Source of the DNA: Casuarius casuarius
Lineage: Eukaryota > Chordata > Aves > Casuariiformes > Casuariidae
Reading direction: 5' to 3'
DNA: 64,000 nt
NCBI GenBank assembly: GCA_003342895.1
Contig: PTFA01000011.1
Span: forward strand, 764,629-828,628
The notes beneath the pieces are model-generated. The model saw only the letters and a list, made by a program, of their open reading frames with translations. It made no database searches and had not been told where the DNA came from. Positions within the stretch are counted from its first letter, which is position 1. The number at the start of each line of letters is the position of its first letter. Positions 36,310 through 49,924 of the stretch are shown here, in pieces. Position numbers and translations under genes: made by a program.

Positions 36310-39300
36310 ACTGGAACCTAAAAACAGAATTGGCCTTATTTTGAGGCCCTCTAATGTGTGTGCCATTACGAATAATTTCAAGAGTCTGTAAGACTGGTTA
36401 ATTAAACAAAATTTGCAAATGGGTCAAAGTGATGTTTTTTGAAGGAGGTATTATGAAATTGGAGCGAGCAGCAGACTTGATAAAGTTCTGCTCAGGGAGA
36501 CAAGTTCAGCAGGAACAATTCAATAGGTGAAGTATTTTGCTTCCTCTCCACTGACAGGCTCTGTGCCACGTAGAGCATGTATTGCTACCACAGTGTTCTA
36601 GTGTTCTTGCGCACTTCAACCAAACATTACTTGCAAAGCAGATTTTCCTCTATTTTATATTTACACATCTGTGTCTTCAGAACTTTTAAAGAAATGCCTA
36701 TGTAGAAGAGATTTGGGCATGTTATTTACAGTAAATTTAAGAGTTGCTCCCATTTTAGGTCAAAATATTGAGTTCTTGTTCCCTACTAGAAATCCATGGG
36801 ATCACATGAAATCCTGCTGATGGCTGTGAAATTGTGTGTGGTCTTTGGTGGCAAGTGTAAAATCGGTGCTAGAGCCCAGAACTAGCACTTCAGTTTTATA
36901 CAGGGGAGGAGAACAATGTTTCTTAGGCTATCTGCTGCCTGGAAGTTTGCTTGAAAATTGCTGCAAATATGTTCTCTCAGCTCTTCTCTTGACCTCCTTC
37001 CCCACTAGTAAATCTTTAATGAGGATCTGGCTAACTCTGTATCTGTTTCTAAAGTGAGGAGGAAAAGTTTTACTTATTAAGATATTTGTCTAAGATGGTT
37101 CCGGATCATTTTCTTGTTGGTATGACAACTCCATTTTTAGCTTGGGGCTAACTCTTTCAGCTGTGATTGAAGCATGAAATGATAAACTCTCATCATCTGA
37201 AAAGATATTCGAGACTTAATCACACCAAATACCAAGATAACATTAATTTCTGCTAACCAGTTTTCAGGAGTGGAAGTTGAAACTTCTATAACATTCTTTT
37301 GCCTTCATGCAGAAAGAAACTTTGGAGGAAACTTGAGGTGGTAACACAGGCAGAAAGTAGAAAATATGATGCATGAATGATGTCCTACTCAACACAGCTG
37401 AGTTCATGTGTGGTCAGTTTATTGTAGATGGAAGTAAAATAGGAATAGCATCCATATGATTCATTGGCTCTTTCTTTGGGAAAATCTGTTTCCTTGGGGC
37501 TGTCTTCCAGAAAAATAGACTATATTATATGCTCAGTGGTATAATAAACTTTTTCTTCTCCTGAAAAAAAATCTTTAAGTAACATGCCTCTAATCTTAGG
37601 CTGTTCTAGTGTCCAAAGTCAATTCTTATGTGGAGATGGGTATGAAGCTTTTTCCTCTATGTAGTCTGAAAACACAGATGCATCTGGCTTTTGAGTCTGA
37701 GAATAGAGTCATTTGGCTGTCTGAAGGCATGCTTTGATTGCAGCTACTGCTGGCAGAGAGATGGGAGCGGGAAGCAGAAAACCAGACAAGAGAAGCTGCA
37801 ATCAGAAAGAGACTGAAAGAAAATGGAAGGGCAAATGGGAAATTCGTAGGAAATTTGACTTCCTAGGAAGAAAGTTGGGCCGGGGAGCCAGGCTGGGAAC
37901 ACTGCTGTGGTGCGAGGGAGATCAGAGCTGGGGCAGGAGTGAAGGTCTCCTGGCCTGGGAATCGTGCCACCCGGAGCAGCTCCTCGCCCCCTGCCTATCC
38001 TCCACTGCTCGTTGCTCATGCGCAAGCTTTGACTCTGCAGCGTCAGGCATGAGGGTGCCCGCTGGGGCAGGGAAATAGGCCGCTTTTGACACGCGCCCTG
38101 CTTCCCACTGGTCACACTTCACGTTCACACAAATGCTTCCCTCCCCTCTGTGCAGTGCAGTGTCAGGGATTGTAGGAAATGACCATATTTAGTAGATCTG
38201 GCTGGGCTGAAAAACTATTCAAACATGTCATTTTGACAAAATGCAAATGTCTTGCAAAAACTGATCTTTTTTCCATACTTCAACTCCTCAAATACACCTG
38301 GAATTAAATGTTTCCTTTCCTTTCAGGGAGATAGGGGTTTGGGGGCTTTTATAAGATAAACAAAGCCCTCCTTTGGGCGGGAAGCGGGTAATACAAGCAA
38401 GTAGGATAAAATTCCCTACTGAAATGAGCATGTAAAATCTACCTTTATGGTAGTTTTGTTGTTGGTCTGTTTACACTCAAATTGACTACTGCTTTGAAGC
38501 ATCTGACTCTTGCCAGGGTCTGTCAAGTCACTTGCTGAGCTTACTTTCTATTCCATGCAAAAGGTAGAAGGTGCTATCTGATTTCTTTTTTTGGTTTGTT
38601 TGTTTATTTTTACTCCCTATAAAATGCACAGGTATGCTAGATAGATTAAAACACAGAATGGATCTTAGAAAGGCAGCATGTTTAGGATGAGAACATCTGA
38701 TTTCAGTGTAAATTGGACTATCTTTAGGCATTTTCTCATGTGCTGTGTTTGCAAGTTTTTGTTTATTGTCATATGGGTTGCCTTTATAAAAAGGACATGA
38801 TCTATTAACTATTTACATACATGCATCTTTCTTGTATGGAAAGCTACTGGCACAGGAAAATGTGTCATAGCCTATAAGTAGGCAGGTTCAACAAGCTACT
38901 GCTTTTGTGAACTGTAAATGGCTCCCTTATTAATCAGCTTTTTAGCAGCTCTAGTACACAACATTTGCTCAGTTCTGCAGCTGTCTTGTAGGTAGCGTCC
39001 CGTAGCTGTCACCTTCTTTCTAGGGAAACATTTACATTAAGANATTAAAAAAAAAAAAAAAAAGGCAGAATTAAAATTTAAAATGAAATAAATCCTAACC
39101 AGATGTATCATGCAGAGGTATGTTAGCCTGGTTCAGCAATTCCAGCTTTGGGAGTTTTAGGACTGTATGAGACTCTTATCTTTCCATTTTTACTTTGAGC
39201 AGGTTTCTAGCCCTGTTCTAGGTCATGGTTTTCAGGCTTTTCTTTGTAAGCATGCAACCAAGAGAAATTAAAAAGAAAAAGTCATGGTTTTAATTGAGCC

Positions 39301-42300
39301 TTCAGTTGAGTTCAGGATTTTAGATGGGTCTACCTGATGTCTTATTACCACTTGGGATTGGCAACAGCAGGAAAGCTGCAGTGTAGGATCTGAAAACTGT
39401 TAGATGGTATCTTACAGAAATATGCACATTGCTGTGTACTTGACACCATTTCATGTTTAAATACCCACCTTCACTGAGCAAGAGACATTCTGCATGTTGG
39501 ACAATAAGTGAAGTGGAAAAAAAGTGAAAGTGAAAAAAGGTGTTGCTGGCATTCGGAGTAAAAGCAGCAACACCAGCAGCACGTCCAGTGGCGAGCTGTG
39601 TAGAAACATGACAAGACATTAAGGCAACAGATATCCAAGTTCAGCCTTCCCCCTCAGGGCCCTGAATCCAGAGCTACCTCAAAATGTGCAGGTGGTTAAT
39701 AATGTTAGGATCCAATTCTAGCTTTGCAACTTGCTTCAAGCTCCAAAACTACTATTTATAGTGTGCTCCTTTGTTGCATTGTTACAAAGTAACAAACGCT
39801 TCATTCCTCTCTTTGCTGCTCTCCCCAGAAAGGCACAGAACCAATTATTCTTCAACTAGACAAGCTCGAGTCCTTCCAAACAAATCCCAGGCACTATCCA
39901 TAAAGTAACGTCACCCTGGGGTGACTGTTGGCAAGCCTGGGGCGCATGCAGCCCCATGCGTGCTGTGCTGTGCCCCAGAGCATGCCCTGCGACACAGGAG
40001 CGTTGCTTCCCAGAGGCAGGGAGGGCAAATGCACCCTCATCCCAGGCTGTACAGACCCATTTGCAGCCACTGCTGAAATTGTCAGCCCTGAGTTCTTATC
40101 CTTGCTTTACCAGTTACTAAAATGCTGCTAATAGGAATTTCCACACTCTTGGTCTCTAGTCTTCTCCTGCTTTTTGATAGCTTGAAAGCAAAATTCAGTT
40201 AATGGCATATTTATTTCTGTAGAAGGCTATCGCTTCACATGTGCTGTATTCCCTATTAAAAAACAAATATGGAATATCTAATTATCTGATACACTCTGGA
40301 AGGAAGCTTATAAATATTTGAGAAATCAATTGAATTTAGGTCTGTATATTTTTTAAATATGGATTGAATGCAGCTGGTTCTGGCTGTGCTTTTTTGGCTT
40401 GCTGTCAGCCTTTAGAATACCACTGTTTTAAAGCTGAATAAATATCTAACAAGAAAGAGATAATAAAAATGTTATTTAATATTGTATTCCCAGTGGCACA
40501 GGAAAGGTTACAAACTCTGATATCTGGTTAGGGGCCCCAATGGCTCCTAGTAAGTTATTTAACTATCCATTTATCCATTTAATTTATAGCAGTTAATGAG
40601 AGCTAAAATGCAGCCACAGGATTCAAGTTCCCAGAAAAACAGACATAAATTATGACCAGGTTTAAAGAGCATGACTTATCACGCGATCATCCTGGTAACC
40701 ACTCAGGGTTTGGTGTCTGCACCACAGATATTTATGGTTATCGAGTCCTGCCTTCGAGGATAGAGATTTTTTTTTTGCTGCTGCTCAGCCAGTCCACAGT
40801 CATCTTCTCTCAAAGACAGGGGAAAACTTCAAATCGGACATTGCAAGGCACATATGAAGTGCAATTAAAAATGCAGTGGGTGCTCCTAAATGCATGGGAT
40901 AATGCTGTATGCAGACTTGCTGCCTGATACAGGTTATAGAATTGCAGGTAGCTCTACATGTTTTTGAAGAACAGAATATGACTAAGATATACTTAGCATA
41001 TACAAAAGCTAGTTCACAAATAAAAACTTTATATTAGGGTGCACCTTTCCTGAATCTCAGTACAATTCTGCAGGCTATTTGTAGGGGCTTTAATGCCCAG
41101 ATGGCTCTATCTTGCATTTATGTTGGAGGAAAGGAGGTTCATTTAACATACTATTCTTGCTGCATTGTTGAAACCACCGAAAATGTTATATGGTGTTGGG
41201 CTGCTGCTGTGAAAACTCAAGGATGTGCTAATAGGTGTTTGTGAAATGTAGGTCCTTGTGGAGTTGGATCCTCAAAGTGGTTGATTCAATGTATACTTTT
41301 TCAAGGGATAAAGGGGTGCAAAGATTTATTCAAGGTTATGTGTAATGAAGTTAGTGTTGTAGAATTATGAGAGATTTGATTAAATGAATGCTCCAGTGTT
41401 CAGCTCCTTAAAGACTAGCTTAGTCTGGATATATGAAAACGAGCATGCATAATATAAGTCATTACAGTTTCGGTATTGTAACCAAACAGTTGTAGAATAA
41501 AATGCAAAGTGAAAATTAAACAGGAAAAAACTTACTGCTGTCTCACTCATGCTGAGTTATTGCAGTCAAAAGAACATTTAGAAAAGCATGAAGTAATATT
41601 ATAGACACTTGGCATACTAAATATCTGGCAAGCAAAATGCTGCAGTATTATGTAAGTTAATATTTTTTGACATGCACTGAGCTTAGTTAAAAATCTTTAA
41701 AAATTGTTTTAGACTTTGTAAGGGGGAGCATGCATATCTTTTTATGCATTCCTGGGAACGCTTTCAAGTTATTTGGCATAGACTCACTTGGTTGTGAGCT
41801 GTTCTATATGCCTGTAACTTAGAAATTGAAGTTAAACCAAGGCTGCTGTTGACTGTGTGGAGAGGTTGAGTGGGATCCTGACCCTCTGTCTCATTCTAGT
41901 ATCATTTATCTGTGGGTTGTTAGGTTCCCCCCTCCCGTTTTTTTCCACCCTCTCCCTACTCGGCCTGTAGTGAACTCTATTTTATACACTATGCGTGTGG
42001 TTGTGTAAGTAGCTTCTCTCTGAGCATGCAAAAGGGTGTGAGCCAAGGTAACTATCATCAGAGATTAGAGAGCATGATTGATACTGCTTTACCATTCAGT
42101 CTGTCTCCAATTGCTTTTTGCAAGTTGATAATGGGCAATGCCTTTATCCTAAGAGAATGGGGCTCCAAAATGGGCCAAGTGACAGCATCTGGAGGTGTAT
42201 TGGGGAATAGCACATTGATTCTGGACTGCCTTTCTTTGGTGGATGCCTGCCACAGGGGTTTTAATTGTAATTTATTCCAAGCTTGACAGAGGAAGACTTT

Positions 42301-43890
42301 AAAACAGAGGAGCCTAGGGGTAGCTCTGATGTGCTCTGCTTGGGAGCTATCATAGCATCTGACTTAGCCATGCTGGCTGTAAACAGTAGTCCCTGGTCCA
42401 GGGCATGTACCTCAGACACAAAAATTTTATTGTCGTGTGAATGATCTGCTTAGCCATAATACTAACTCTAAGTAGATTATCTTGGAGCTATGTTTGTTGA
42501 CTTTAGTGGGATGGTATAAAGACTACCTGATGGTATGACGATAGCTTGAGTGTTAAGAGCAAGGTGCATGCCACAGAAAGCACTGCACAGGCTAGTGCGC
42601 CCTGCTGAGAGGGTGGCGGATGAAGTTCTGCTTGGCTGTGGCCAGACTAATTCCTGTTGTCCTTGATACACCGCAGATGGTGGTGTAGACACCTGCTACA
42701 CGCATCCATATTAGTCAGCCCGTACCTGGGCAGGAAGCCAAACTGATAATGTCCCATCTAGGTTTTCAGGGGCAGCAAGGAGAGAAAGACACACTCAAGC
42801 TTGCATCCTAGCTCTGAATACCTATTCCAAATGAAGTAGGAAGCACTAATCCACTTCCTTCCCTTGCACCAAATGGTTGAGTACTCGAGAGGGAAAAATA
42901 ACCAAGACATTCAGATAAGCATGAGATATGGAGCAGGAAAAGTGAACAAACTCCCAGAGAGCATCCAGAGAATGGTTTTTTTTCCTCCTTTGAGTTTTCT
43001 GAGAAGTTTCCGTCTCGGTGCAGAGAGGTTAAGAAATTATCCCTGCCTTCAGAACAAGAAGGAGATGTTTTCACTTCATATGGTGAAGGGCGCGTTAGAT
43101 GATGTGCAATGCGTGTTTGCATTGATAAGCAGAGAAGGCAATTTTCGTAGCTGTGTGTGTCAGGGCCCCTGCGCTTGTGGCTGGGTTTTGGAGCTTGAAT
43201 GCTGCTGGCAAAAAGATAATTCAGAGAGAGTAATTTTAGAGGCTATTCTACTGCTGCTTATTAGGATTTGAGGAGGGAACTGAGTTGTGAACAAAGTGTG
43301 AGACTAAATAAACTGAGTCAAGGTCCGTGATTGTTTCATTATAGTCACTGTCTGGTGGTGGATAAACTCAACTGACTCGCTAGGGTTTTGGGACACAGAG
43401 TGCTGAACTTGCTGTAGGAACTGCCCTGTGAAAACATGGAAAGACAGTAACTGTAGCAGAGATCTTCAGATGTAATTTAGCTCTTAGTTTGTATTGCTTT
43501 CTGCAGCTCTACCAGTTGTTACAGATTTCCTGTGCTTGTTTTGAGTTCTCAGTCATATCTCAATCTCTTGGGCAGAGTTGGTTATGGTCTACTGCTTGGT
43601 GCTTTCATGAAAAGCCCTAACAAAATAGGTAAATACGTATCATAAATTTAATATAGATCTTGGAAACTGCAAATAAAAGTTTAAACCTTTTCAGCAGAAT
43701 GCACATAGTTTGAGCTACTTTGGTCATGTGAGACAGTAAATATCAAAACTAAACTATTTACATCCATGCGGCTCCCTCAACCTTCCCCTCCTCCAATAAT
43801 ACTGTAGGAAGAGAGAAAAGAGAAGGTTTTTTGTGAACAATTCCTTTGTCAGGCTATGTTGTTTGCCAAGTCATAAGATCAGTTAAGCTG
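36310..43890. other. Non-coding sequence with a CpG-rich patch
   Basis: No gene is supported. The part 37870-38130 has about thirteen CpG in 250 bases and is GC-rich, with frames open on both strands but no recognised product. It may be a small unmethylated regulatory patch or an unspliced exon. A17 lies at 39047-39063, just after N39043, and T10 at 40767-40776. The 135-codon + frame at 42864-43271 has no recognisable domain. Confidence 0.5.
37870..38130. promoter_or_regulatory. Small CpG-rich patch
   Basis: Within an otherwise CpG-depleted region this segment keeps CpG in words such as GGGCCGGGG, GTGCGAGG, CACCCGGAG, CTCGCCCC, CATGCGCAAG, CAGCGTCAGG and GACACGCGCCC. It is too short for a classical CpG island. 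It could be an intergenic regulatory patch or a promoter of a non-coding transcript. No TATA box or splice pattern decides the strand. Confidence 0.35.
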
Positions 43891-43900
43891 CACACATGTG

Positions 43901-43903
<3 letters not shown>

Positions 43904-43991
<88 letters not shown>
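43904..43991. repeat. (AC)44 microsatellite
   Basis: Eighty-eight bases of perfect AC repeat, the longest simple repeat in the window. The Cys-Val repeat frames it produces on the minus strand are artefacts. It is very likely polymorphic, and its assembled length may be unreliable. Confidence 0.98.
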
Positions 43992-43995
<4 letters not shown>

Positions 43996-44067
43996 TGCTG
44001 TGAGGTCTCTGCACACTTGTGATGTTGGCTGTCTGAACATCTACTTTTAACCACCTGTTCTTGCTCC

Positions 44068-44120
44068 AGAAGAGAGAGAGAGGGAAGGAGGAGAGAGGAG
44101 AAGCGGGGGGGGGGGGGGGG
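44068..44120. repeat. GA-rich purine tract ending in G16
   Basis: A near-pure purine stretch (AGAGAGAGAGAGGGAAGGAGGAGAGAGG) leads into a G16 run at 44105-44120, broken only by one C at 44104. Purine tracts like this can form triplexes, and the G run can form quadruplex-like structure. It lies about 75 bases from the (AC)44 tract. Confidence 0.95.
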
Positions 44121-44383
44121 CAGCCAATCCCCAAAGCCCTCAGAAAGTGTCAAGTGGAAATCTTGTTAGGTTATACTTTGTTGATTAAGGGGTTGATTCT
44201 GTCTCCAAATTCTCATGTTTGTCGCTAAATGTGAAGTAGTCTGCTTTAAAGAGGTAACAACACTTTCTGAACCAATCTGTCCCAGAGAAATGCTGCCATT
44301 TCTCATCAAATTTTGTCAGGGCATACATACCGTTTGCATACCAGCTGTATTCAAACTCAAAATAGGGAACTGGTTAGGCCTAC

Positions 44384-44407
44384 TTTTTTTTTTTTTTTTT
44401 TTTTTTT
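44384..44407. repeat. Poly-T run (T24)
   Basis: Twenty-four T on the + strand, the longest homopolymer here. The preceding sequence shows no recognisable retroposon body. Confidence 0.96.
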
Positions 44408-44599
44408 AAATTCCCACTCAGTTATTCTCAATCTGCTGTCTGAAATAAGCCTAGCAGGAAAGAAAAACTCTTTGTAACTTCAGGTGTGGTTGTGTCTCCT
44501 GTTAGCCTCTAAGTATTTGACCCTACCTCACTAGAGAGAACATACCTTCTCTTTTCTCATACATAAGAGACCTGACCCCAATATCGGGAATTTAAGCTT

Positions 44600-44880
44600 T
44601 GCTTATCGTACATTTACCTTTTTTAGTAATGTTAATTATCTAATTTCTGAGACATAAATAAGAAACAATAATATATTTTGATATTTTATTTTTGACAATA
44701 GGCAGATGATTACCTTCAAAATAATAATGGATTTTAATCTAAATAAATATTTAAATTATAGTTGTTGAGTTGTGAAGAAAAACAAATTCAGTTGATCCCT
44801 ATTTGCATGTGCCAATTAGCTAAGTGTTAATCAATCTCCTATATAAATGAAAATGAGAAGACTGAGCTCTCCAGTAAGAT
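44600..44880. promoter_or_regulatory. Candidate conserved non-coding element F
   Basis: This AT-rich block without CpG contains GTTAATTATCTAATTTC, GATTTTAATCTAAATAAATATT, an octamer ATTTGCAT (44801-44808 region), CCAATTAGC and GTTAATCAATC. The dense homeodomain and POU words and the absence of repeats are like a developmental enhancer. It is inferred from composition only. Confidence 0.3.
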
Positions 44881-45654
44881 AATGTTTCTCGATAACAAGA
44901 AGCACAATCTCCTATCATTACTGTAGGAGGAAAAATAATCTCCTTCTTTTCCTATTTAAAAAGACAAGACACAGCTATGAAGTCATTTATGAAATCTGTG
45001 CCCTCCGTAGAGTCAATGTAGGCAAGATCTGTCAGGAGTTCTCCTCCAAGTCCTCACTTGTTATTTAGAGTGACATTTTTAGTGCGAGATATACAACATA
45101 GAGCAATTACTTTGAAGCACACTTAAAAAGCCTATTGGATCACAACAGAACAAACAAACTGTAGGACTATCATAAATCATGGGGGCATACGAAACAGAAT
45201 AGTTGAGTAACTCCAGAGTGCTTCTTTATTATAAGTGTAATCTGCAGCTCGAACTGATTTTTTTTTCAATAGCAAATTTTGCATACTGGGATCTTGAAAT
45301 ACTTTGGATCAAAATATTTTGACAGTTTGTGAATACCCAAAATGAATATAGTAATAGTTCAGTAGATGTGCACCATTGTTTCCACCTTCTTTTCCCCATG
45401 CTTTTATAATTTTGAGTGCACGGGAGTGCAAGAGTTTTGAGTGATACAGCAGTACAGAGACAGTTGCCTGGGAAGTACAAGCCTAGTGAACATAAAGATT
45501 CCCATATCAGGGATCGTGGAAGCGAGAGAGCCCTGTTTCTCTATGGATAAGCCAGGAACAAACATCTTAATGGCTTTTCAGATGCCGTATACATGAGTGG
45601 CACAATAAACACATATATCCTTCCTCACCTTTTGAAAGAGTTCCCAGCTCCTGG
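44881..45654. other. Non-coding sequence
   Basis: I see nothing here beyond AT-rich sequence, short chance frames and an eight-base T run near 45260. Confidence 0.55.
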
Positions 45655-45750
45655 TAGTGCAGGACTGTGACCCCGTTGTTTTTACTGATGAGGATGGTGA
45701 TATGGAGGTGAAGGAACCTGCGCAAGGTTAATGAGGAAATCTGTCCCAGC
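45655..45750 (-). mobile_element. Possible MIR-like SINE fragment
   Basis: The + strand reads ACTGATGAGGATGG, then GGAGGTGAAGGAACCTGCGCAAGGTTA. This resembles the reverse complement of the MIR core and 3' half as I remember it (a 'gatgaggaaactgagg ... cttgcccaaggtca' pattern). The match is short and diverged. If real, it is an ancient amniote SINE relic on the minus strand. Confidence 0.4.
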
Positions 45751-48700
45751 ATCGACATCACCGCTCACTGTTTTTGAGTCACAAGGCCCATGTTGGGCAC
45801 AGCGAGCTGCCTGCTGCCCCTGCCTGTACACTTGTTCGCGGAGCCTTGCTGTTGCGGTGACATGGGCACAAGTCTTGCTGCTGGACAGCCGAAATCCTGA
45901 ACCTGTCTGCCGAGCATGTGTGGGTCAGTGCTGCTGAGAGGACACATATATCAGCAATTCTCTGAGCAAAATCATATGATACCAGGCTTCCCATGATGAA
46001 AGCATCACCTGTCTTGTAAAGTCACTTCAGTGGACATGTGAAGGTAAACACGACATTATCCTCAGGACTACTTACGCAGGTTAATATGGAAGTGTTATTT
46101 GCCTGTCATTAACCATCTTCCCCACATCCAGCTTTGATGCAAAGTCTTATTCTGTATTCTGTGGGGTGTTCCCCCCACCCCACCCAAAGCAAATTCAACT
46201 TCTAGATTCCATGTTTTGTGTCCTTTCAAAATCAGAAAATGAAGCAGCAGGCAGAGGATGTGAGAAAAGTGAGGCTTTTCAGGAAGGTTTGGAGTGATTG
46301 TAGAGTGTCATAGTGCAGTGGATGGAGGTACTGGCAGACAGCAATGTGCTTGTAAATAAGGAATGGCCTCCAGGCAGGTGGGCTGCTCGATACCTTTTTC
46401 CACTGAGGTGACTTAGCTGCTGTAGTTGTATTGCAGGCTGATGTCTTCAGAAACGGATGATGATGTGCTGGGGGTTGCTCTGTGTGCTTTGCTTGGGTCT
46501 GTTGGCACAGGTGTCACGGCCGAGATGGCTCTTGGCACGGCATCAGCCTTTCCAGGCTGCAGGTGCTGAGGTGAGCAGGGAGTCCTCTGGTGTCTCCTGC
46601 TTCCCTGTTTGCTGATGTAGTGCATGGTGAAAGGTGTAAAACCCAGGGTGAGAATTTCATTTTCCTTCTGTTTTTGTTTGTTATGCTTGAATATAATGAA
46701 TGAGTATTTGCATGGTGCAGAGTGAGAATAAATAAGCACATATTTAATACTAGTNGTAAGCCTTGTAGGTCAGCTTTAGATGATGGGTTTGTTTTCTTTA
46801 TGTTTACTTGATGTTTTAGGCAGAGTATGATTTCTTCTATATTTCTAAGTGTTTTTAAAAAACAAAACTAAAACCCAGTCTTTAATTTGCTTTTTAGTGT
46901 CTTTACTAGTATATTGTTGTGAGGACATAAATTACTTTAAATACTATTCCCATCAAAAATTGTCCTCTGAGATTTGAGTAATGCATTTCACTTTCCCCTG
47001 GAGTACAGGTAAGACTGGTATCGGTGAGGGACCCACAGCATGTCTTTATCCATGACTAATAAGCCTTATGGATATGGGCTACTCCAGCAGGGTAGATACA
47101 GTGAAAACTGCTGGGTCTAGGCATAGAAAAAGCAGACAGTTGCCTTTGGCAGTGGAAGCCTGGGAGAAGTTTTTGGGACAGGGCAGAAAACAGCTGTGGC
47201 TGCTGCTTTGCTGGTGGCAATGGAGGGCCCTGCGTGCTGCCTCCCTCAGGCTGCCGCTGCTCCAGCCTCTTCTCCCATCCCTCTGCAGCTGTGAGGGTGG
47301 TAGGTCCCAGTGCCCTCCACAGCCCTCCCTTTTTTGTTTCAGCTCTGGGCCTTTTTTCCTACCATTTTTCTTGTCCTTGGCAGGAGCCCTTGCCCTGCCT
47401 GGTCATCTTGCCTGGGGCACAAATTCAGTCTGGCTTATACTCTTGGGGACACCTGAGCTGCCTGGGCTGCAAAGCCATGTGCTGAGCAGACCCTGAGAGC
47501 CCTGTGGGCGAGAGGAGAGACGACTGGGCTAGCTCCAAACCAAGAGGGCTGTAGAGTCAGTTGGCAGTTCCTTTATGAGCCTGGTAAATAACATACATGC
47601 AAAAGTTGTCCACCAGATCATATTTTGTGTACAGATGAGGCGGAGAGTGGAGCCTATAATGCTTTAGGCGAAGAGCAAAGTTCATATTCTATCCTCATGG
47701 TGAGTTTGAATGTTATTTACTGAAATGGATTTTATTAAAAAAAAATTAATTCAGCTTTCTAGCGTGTTTAAATTTTTAGTTTATTTTTTAAGGGCCAGCT
47801 TTAACATGCAAAGAAACTATCTCCAAAAACTTGTTAGTTGGCGTCATGATTTTGAGGGCTCAATATATGCCCATTAGTGCTAAAAAATGTGGTCATCTCT
47901 CATCTCAGTCTATTCTCTTAACTCCCCACCCCCCATTTTTAAACCTCCTGCTCTTGATTATATCAATATAAATGTGACATATCCACAAGTGTAAAACTGG
48001 TGAAAGGAGAAATGGAATAATTTTCTCTGTGTCTGCTTCAGCATTCTGGGAAAATTACATGATAGGGGACCAATTTTGTTTTTTAACTCTACTCTAGGTG
48101 ATGGATATATTAACTGGCTTCCAACCAAACTTTCTAAACCTGGTCGTAAGTTACCTCTGAAGGTATACAACTGTGAGTTATCGAGTAGCCCTAGGAAGGC
48201 CAGTGGGAGTCTTTCCGGGCTTATGCTTATGTGTGCACCTTGCTGAACCGAGGCTATATTCAAAAAGGTGCTACACGCTGTTCCCAGAGAGCAGGACACT
48301 GAAAAGAGCAGTTTGGGAAGTTTTGGGGAGGGGCAGAGGAATGTTCCTCTCAGAGTCGAGCGCTACATGGCAAGGGCCTGTTTTTGGCTGAGCCCCTCAC
48401 TAAAGGGCCTGTGCTTTCCATGGCTGTCTCATCCTGCCCAGGGCTCCTTGCCCTCCCCTTGCCTCCTGCTGTGCTGGGCACAGAGCTGAATCAGCTTTAA
48501 AAAAGAGGGGTTTGGGGTTTTTTGTTTGTTTGTTTTTGTTTTTTCTTCCCATTTCAGGAGTTTGCTTTGTTTTTAACACTGGATCAGCTGCCTGATCTAG
48601 TTCACTGTGCCCTGGGCAGGACGAGCCCTGCCAGCAGTGTGGTGAAGGCACCTAGCTAGTTAAGTGACCCAGTTTTCTGTTTTCAACCCTGAGAAATGCA

Positions 48701-49898
48701 TTTAATTGTTCCAATAAATAAATATATAAAATTACAAAGACCAAATAACGTGACTGGAGTGTAGCGTACGGTCTTTTTTCTATGCTAAGACATAAAAGCT
48801 TTTTCAATAATTGTACTTAAATCCTCAGACTAGACTATATTATCTTCAAGTGCATTTTCCCTTCTAAAATGACATAAAATGATGGAGTTTCTATTCAAAA
48901 ACAATAGCTCGAACCCTTTTGCTCTCCTCCCCCCTACTCTTCCCCCAGCCCCAAGCAACAACAAAAACTTCTAGCAAGAAACCCTGCAAACAACGTATGA
49001 AAAATGGTATGTCTCTAAGAGACATCAATTTTTCTATTGGTTTTCTATAGAGAAGGAAGGACTGAACTTGAGCCAACTTTTAAATGTCTCCAATAAACCA
49101 CTACCTTTTCCCCTTCTGACCTTCTTTCTTAAGAACAACAAAAGACCCTACAAAAACTCTTCCCTATATTTCATTAGTTCTTGAACTGGATATTGATCTC
49201 GCAACAATTTCACCTCAGTCAATTTGACTAACTTGAATAGAATTGCTCTTGATTGAGAGCAATGGGGAACTAGAGACCAAAACCATCACCAGTGAGTTAA
49301 GTATAATTAGTCATTCTTTTCTCAGTGCTCTGCAGTTAATGTTCACCAAGTTAATCTGCTACATGGTGTGCCTATTATTATTATTTTTTCCTGTGTTTAA
49401 GATGAATTAAAGCACTAAAGTAACTTCCTCATGTATTTAGCATTAAAGATAGATGTAGCCATTTTAGTCAACTCTATATACCTTGACATGAAGGGTTCTT
49501 AGGAAACTAAAATAGGATATTTTTCAAGTATATGTGTATTTTCTGGATGAAATCACTGCTGCAAGGATTGAGTCCTCGTTTGCTACCCCATGAAGTATTT
49601 CCCTGAGTGGGTTGCTGTGCCCACAGGTTTCTTTAGGTTTATGAAACAGAATTTGTTTGATTACAATAAAAAGGTAGCGTGAAAGAAGCTGATAATCTAG
49701 TACTCATGATTTCTTTCTGACTAGTCAAGCATTTTTTGTTCGCTGCTATTAAAAAAAAGTGTAAATATAGTGCAGCTTCATGAAGACGTCCAAATACTGA
49801 ACTCTGTGAACATCTTTCCTTACTTGTTTGGGACTTGGATTTCCACTAATTATTTTTCTAGAGAGCAAGTTGCTTTCAGAAGTACTTATGAGGGAAGC
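45751..49898. other. Non-coding sequence with GC-rich stretches
   Basis: No gene is supported. The parts 45780-45930, 46500-46620, 47130-47520 and 48180-48500 are GC-richer and produce overlapping open frames on both strands, with no recognisable domain. N46755 interrupts otherwise ordinary sequence. A TTTG-rich simple repeat lies at 48511-48546 and an A9 run near 47737. Confidence 0.5.
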
Positions 49899-49924
49899 TT
49901 TTATTTATTTATTTATTTATTTTA
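49899..49924. repeat. (TTTA)n microsatellite
   Basis: About six perfect TTTA units followed by AATAATATAGG. It is a simple short tandem repeat. Confidence 0.93.

Noticed and set aside
40060..40170. Possible MIR-like words (ATCCTTGCTTTACCAGTTACTA)
   Set aside because: Only one block matched, without the core or tail. Too weak to call.
43854..44153. Minus-strand frames with long Cys-Val repeats
   Set aside because: They are translations of the (AC)44 microsatellite and have no coding meaning.
47068..47496. 142-codon + frame in GC-rich sequence
   Set aside because: The leucine-rich translation reflects CTG/CTC-rich composition. Overlapping open frames exist and there is no family signature.
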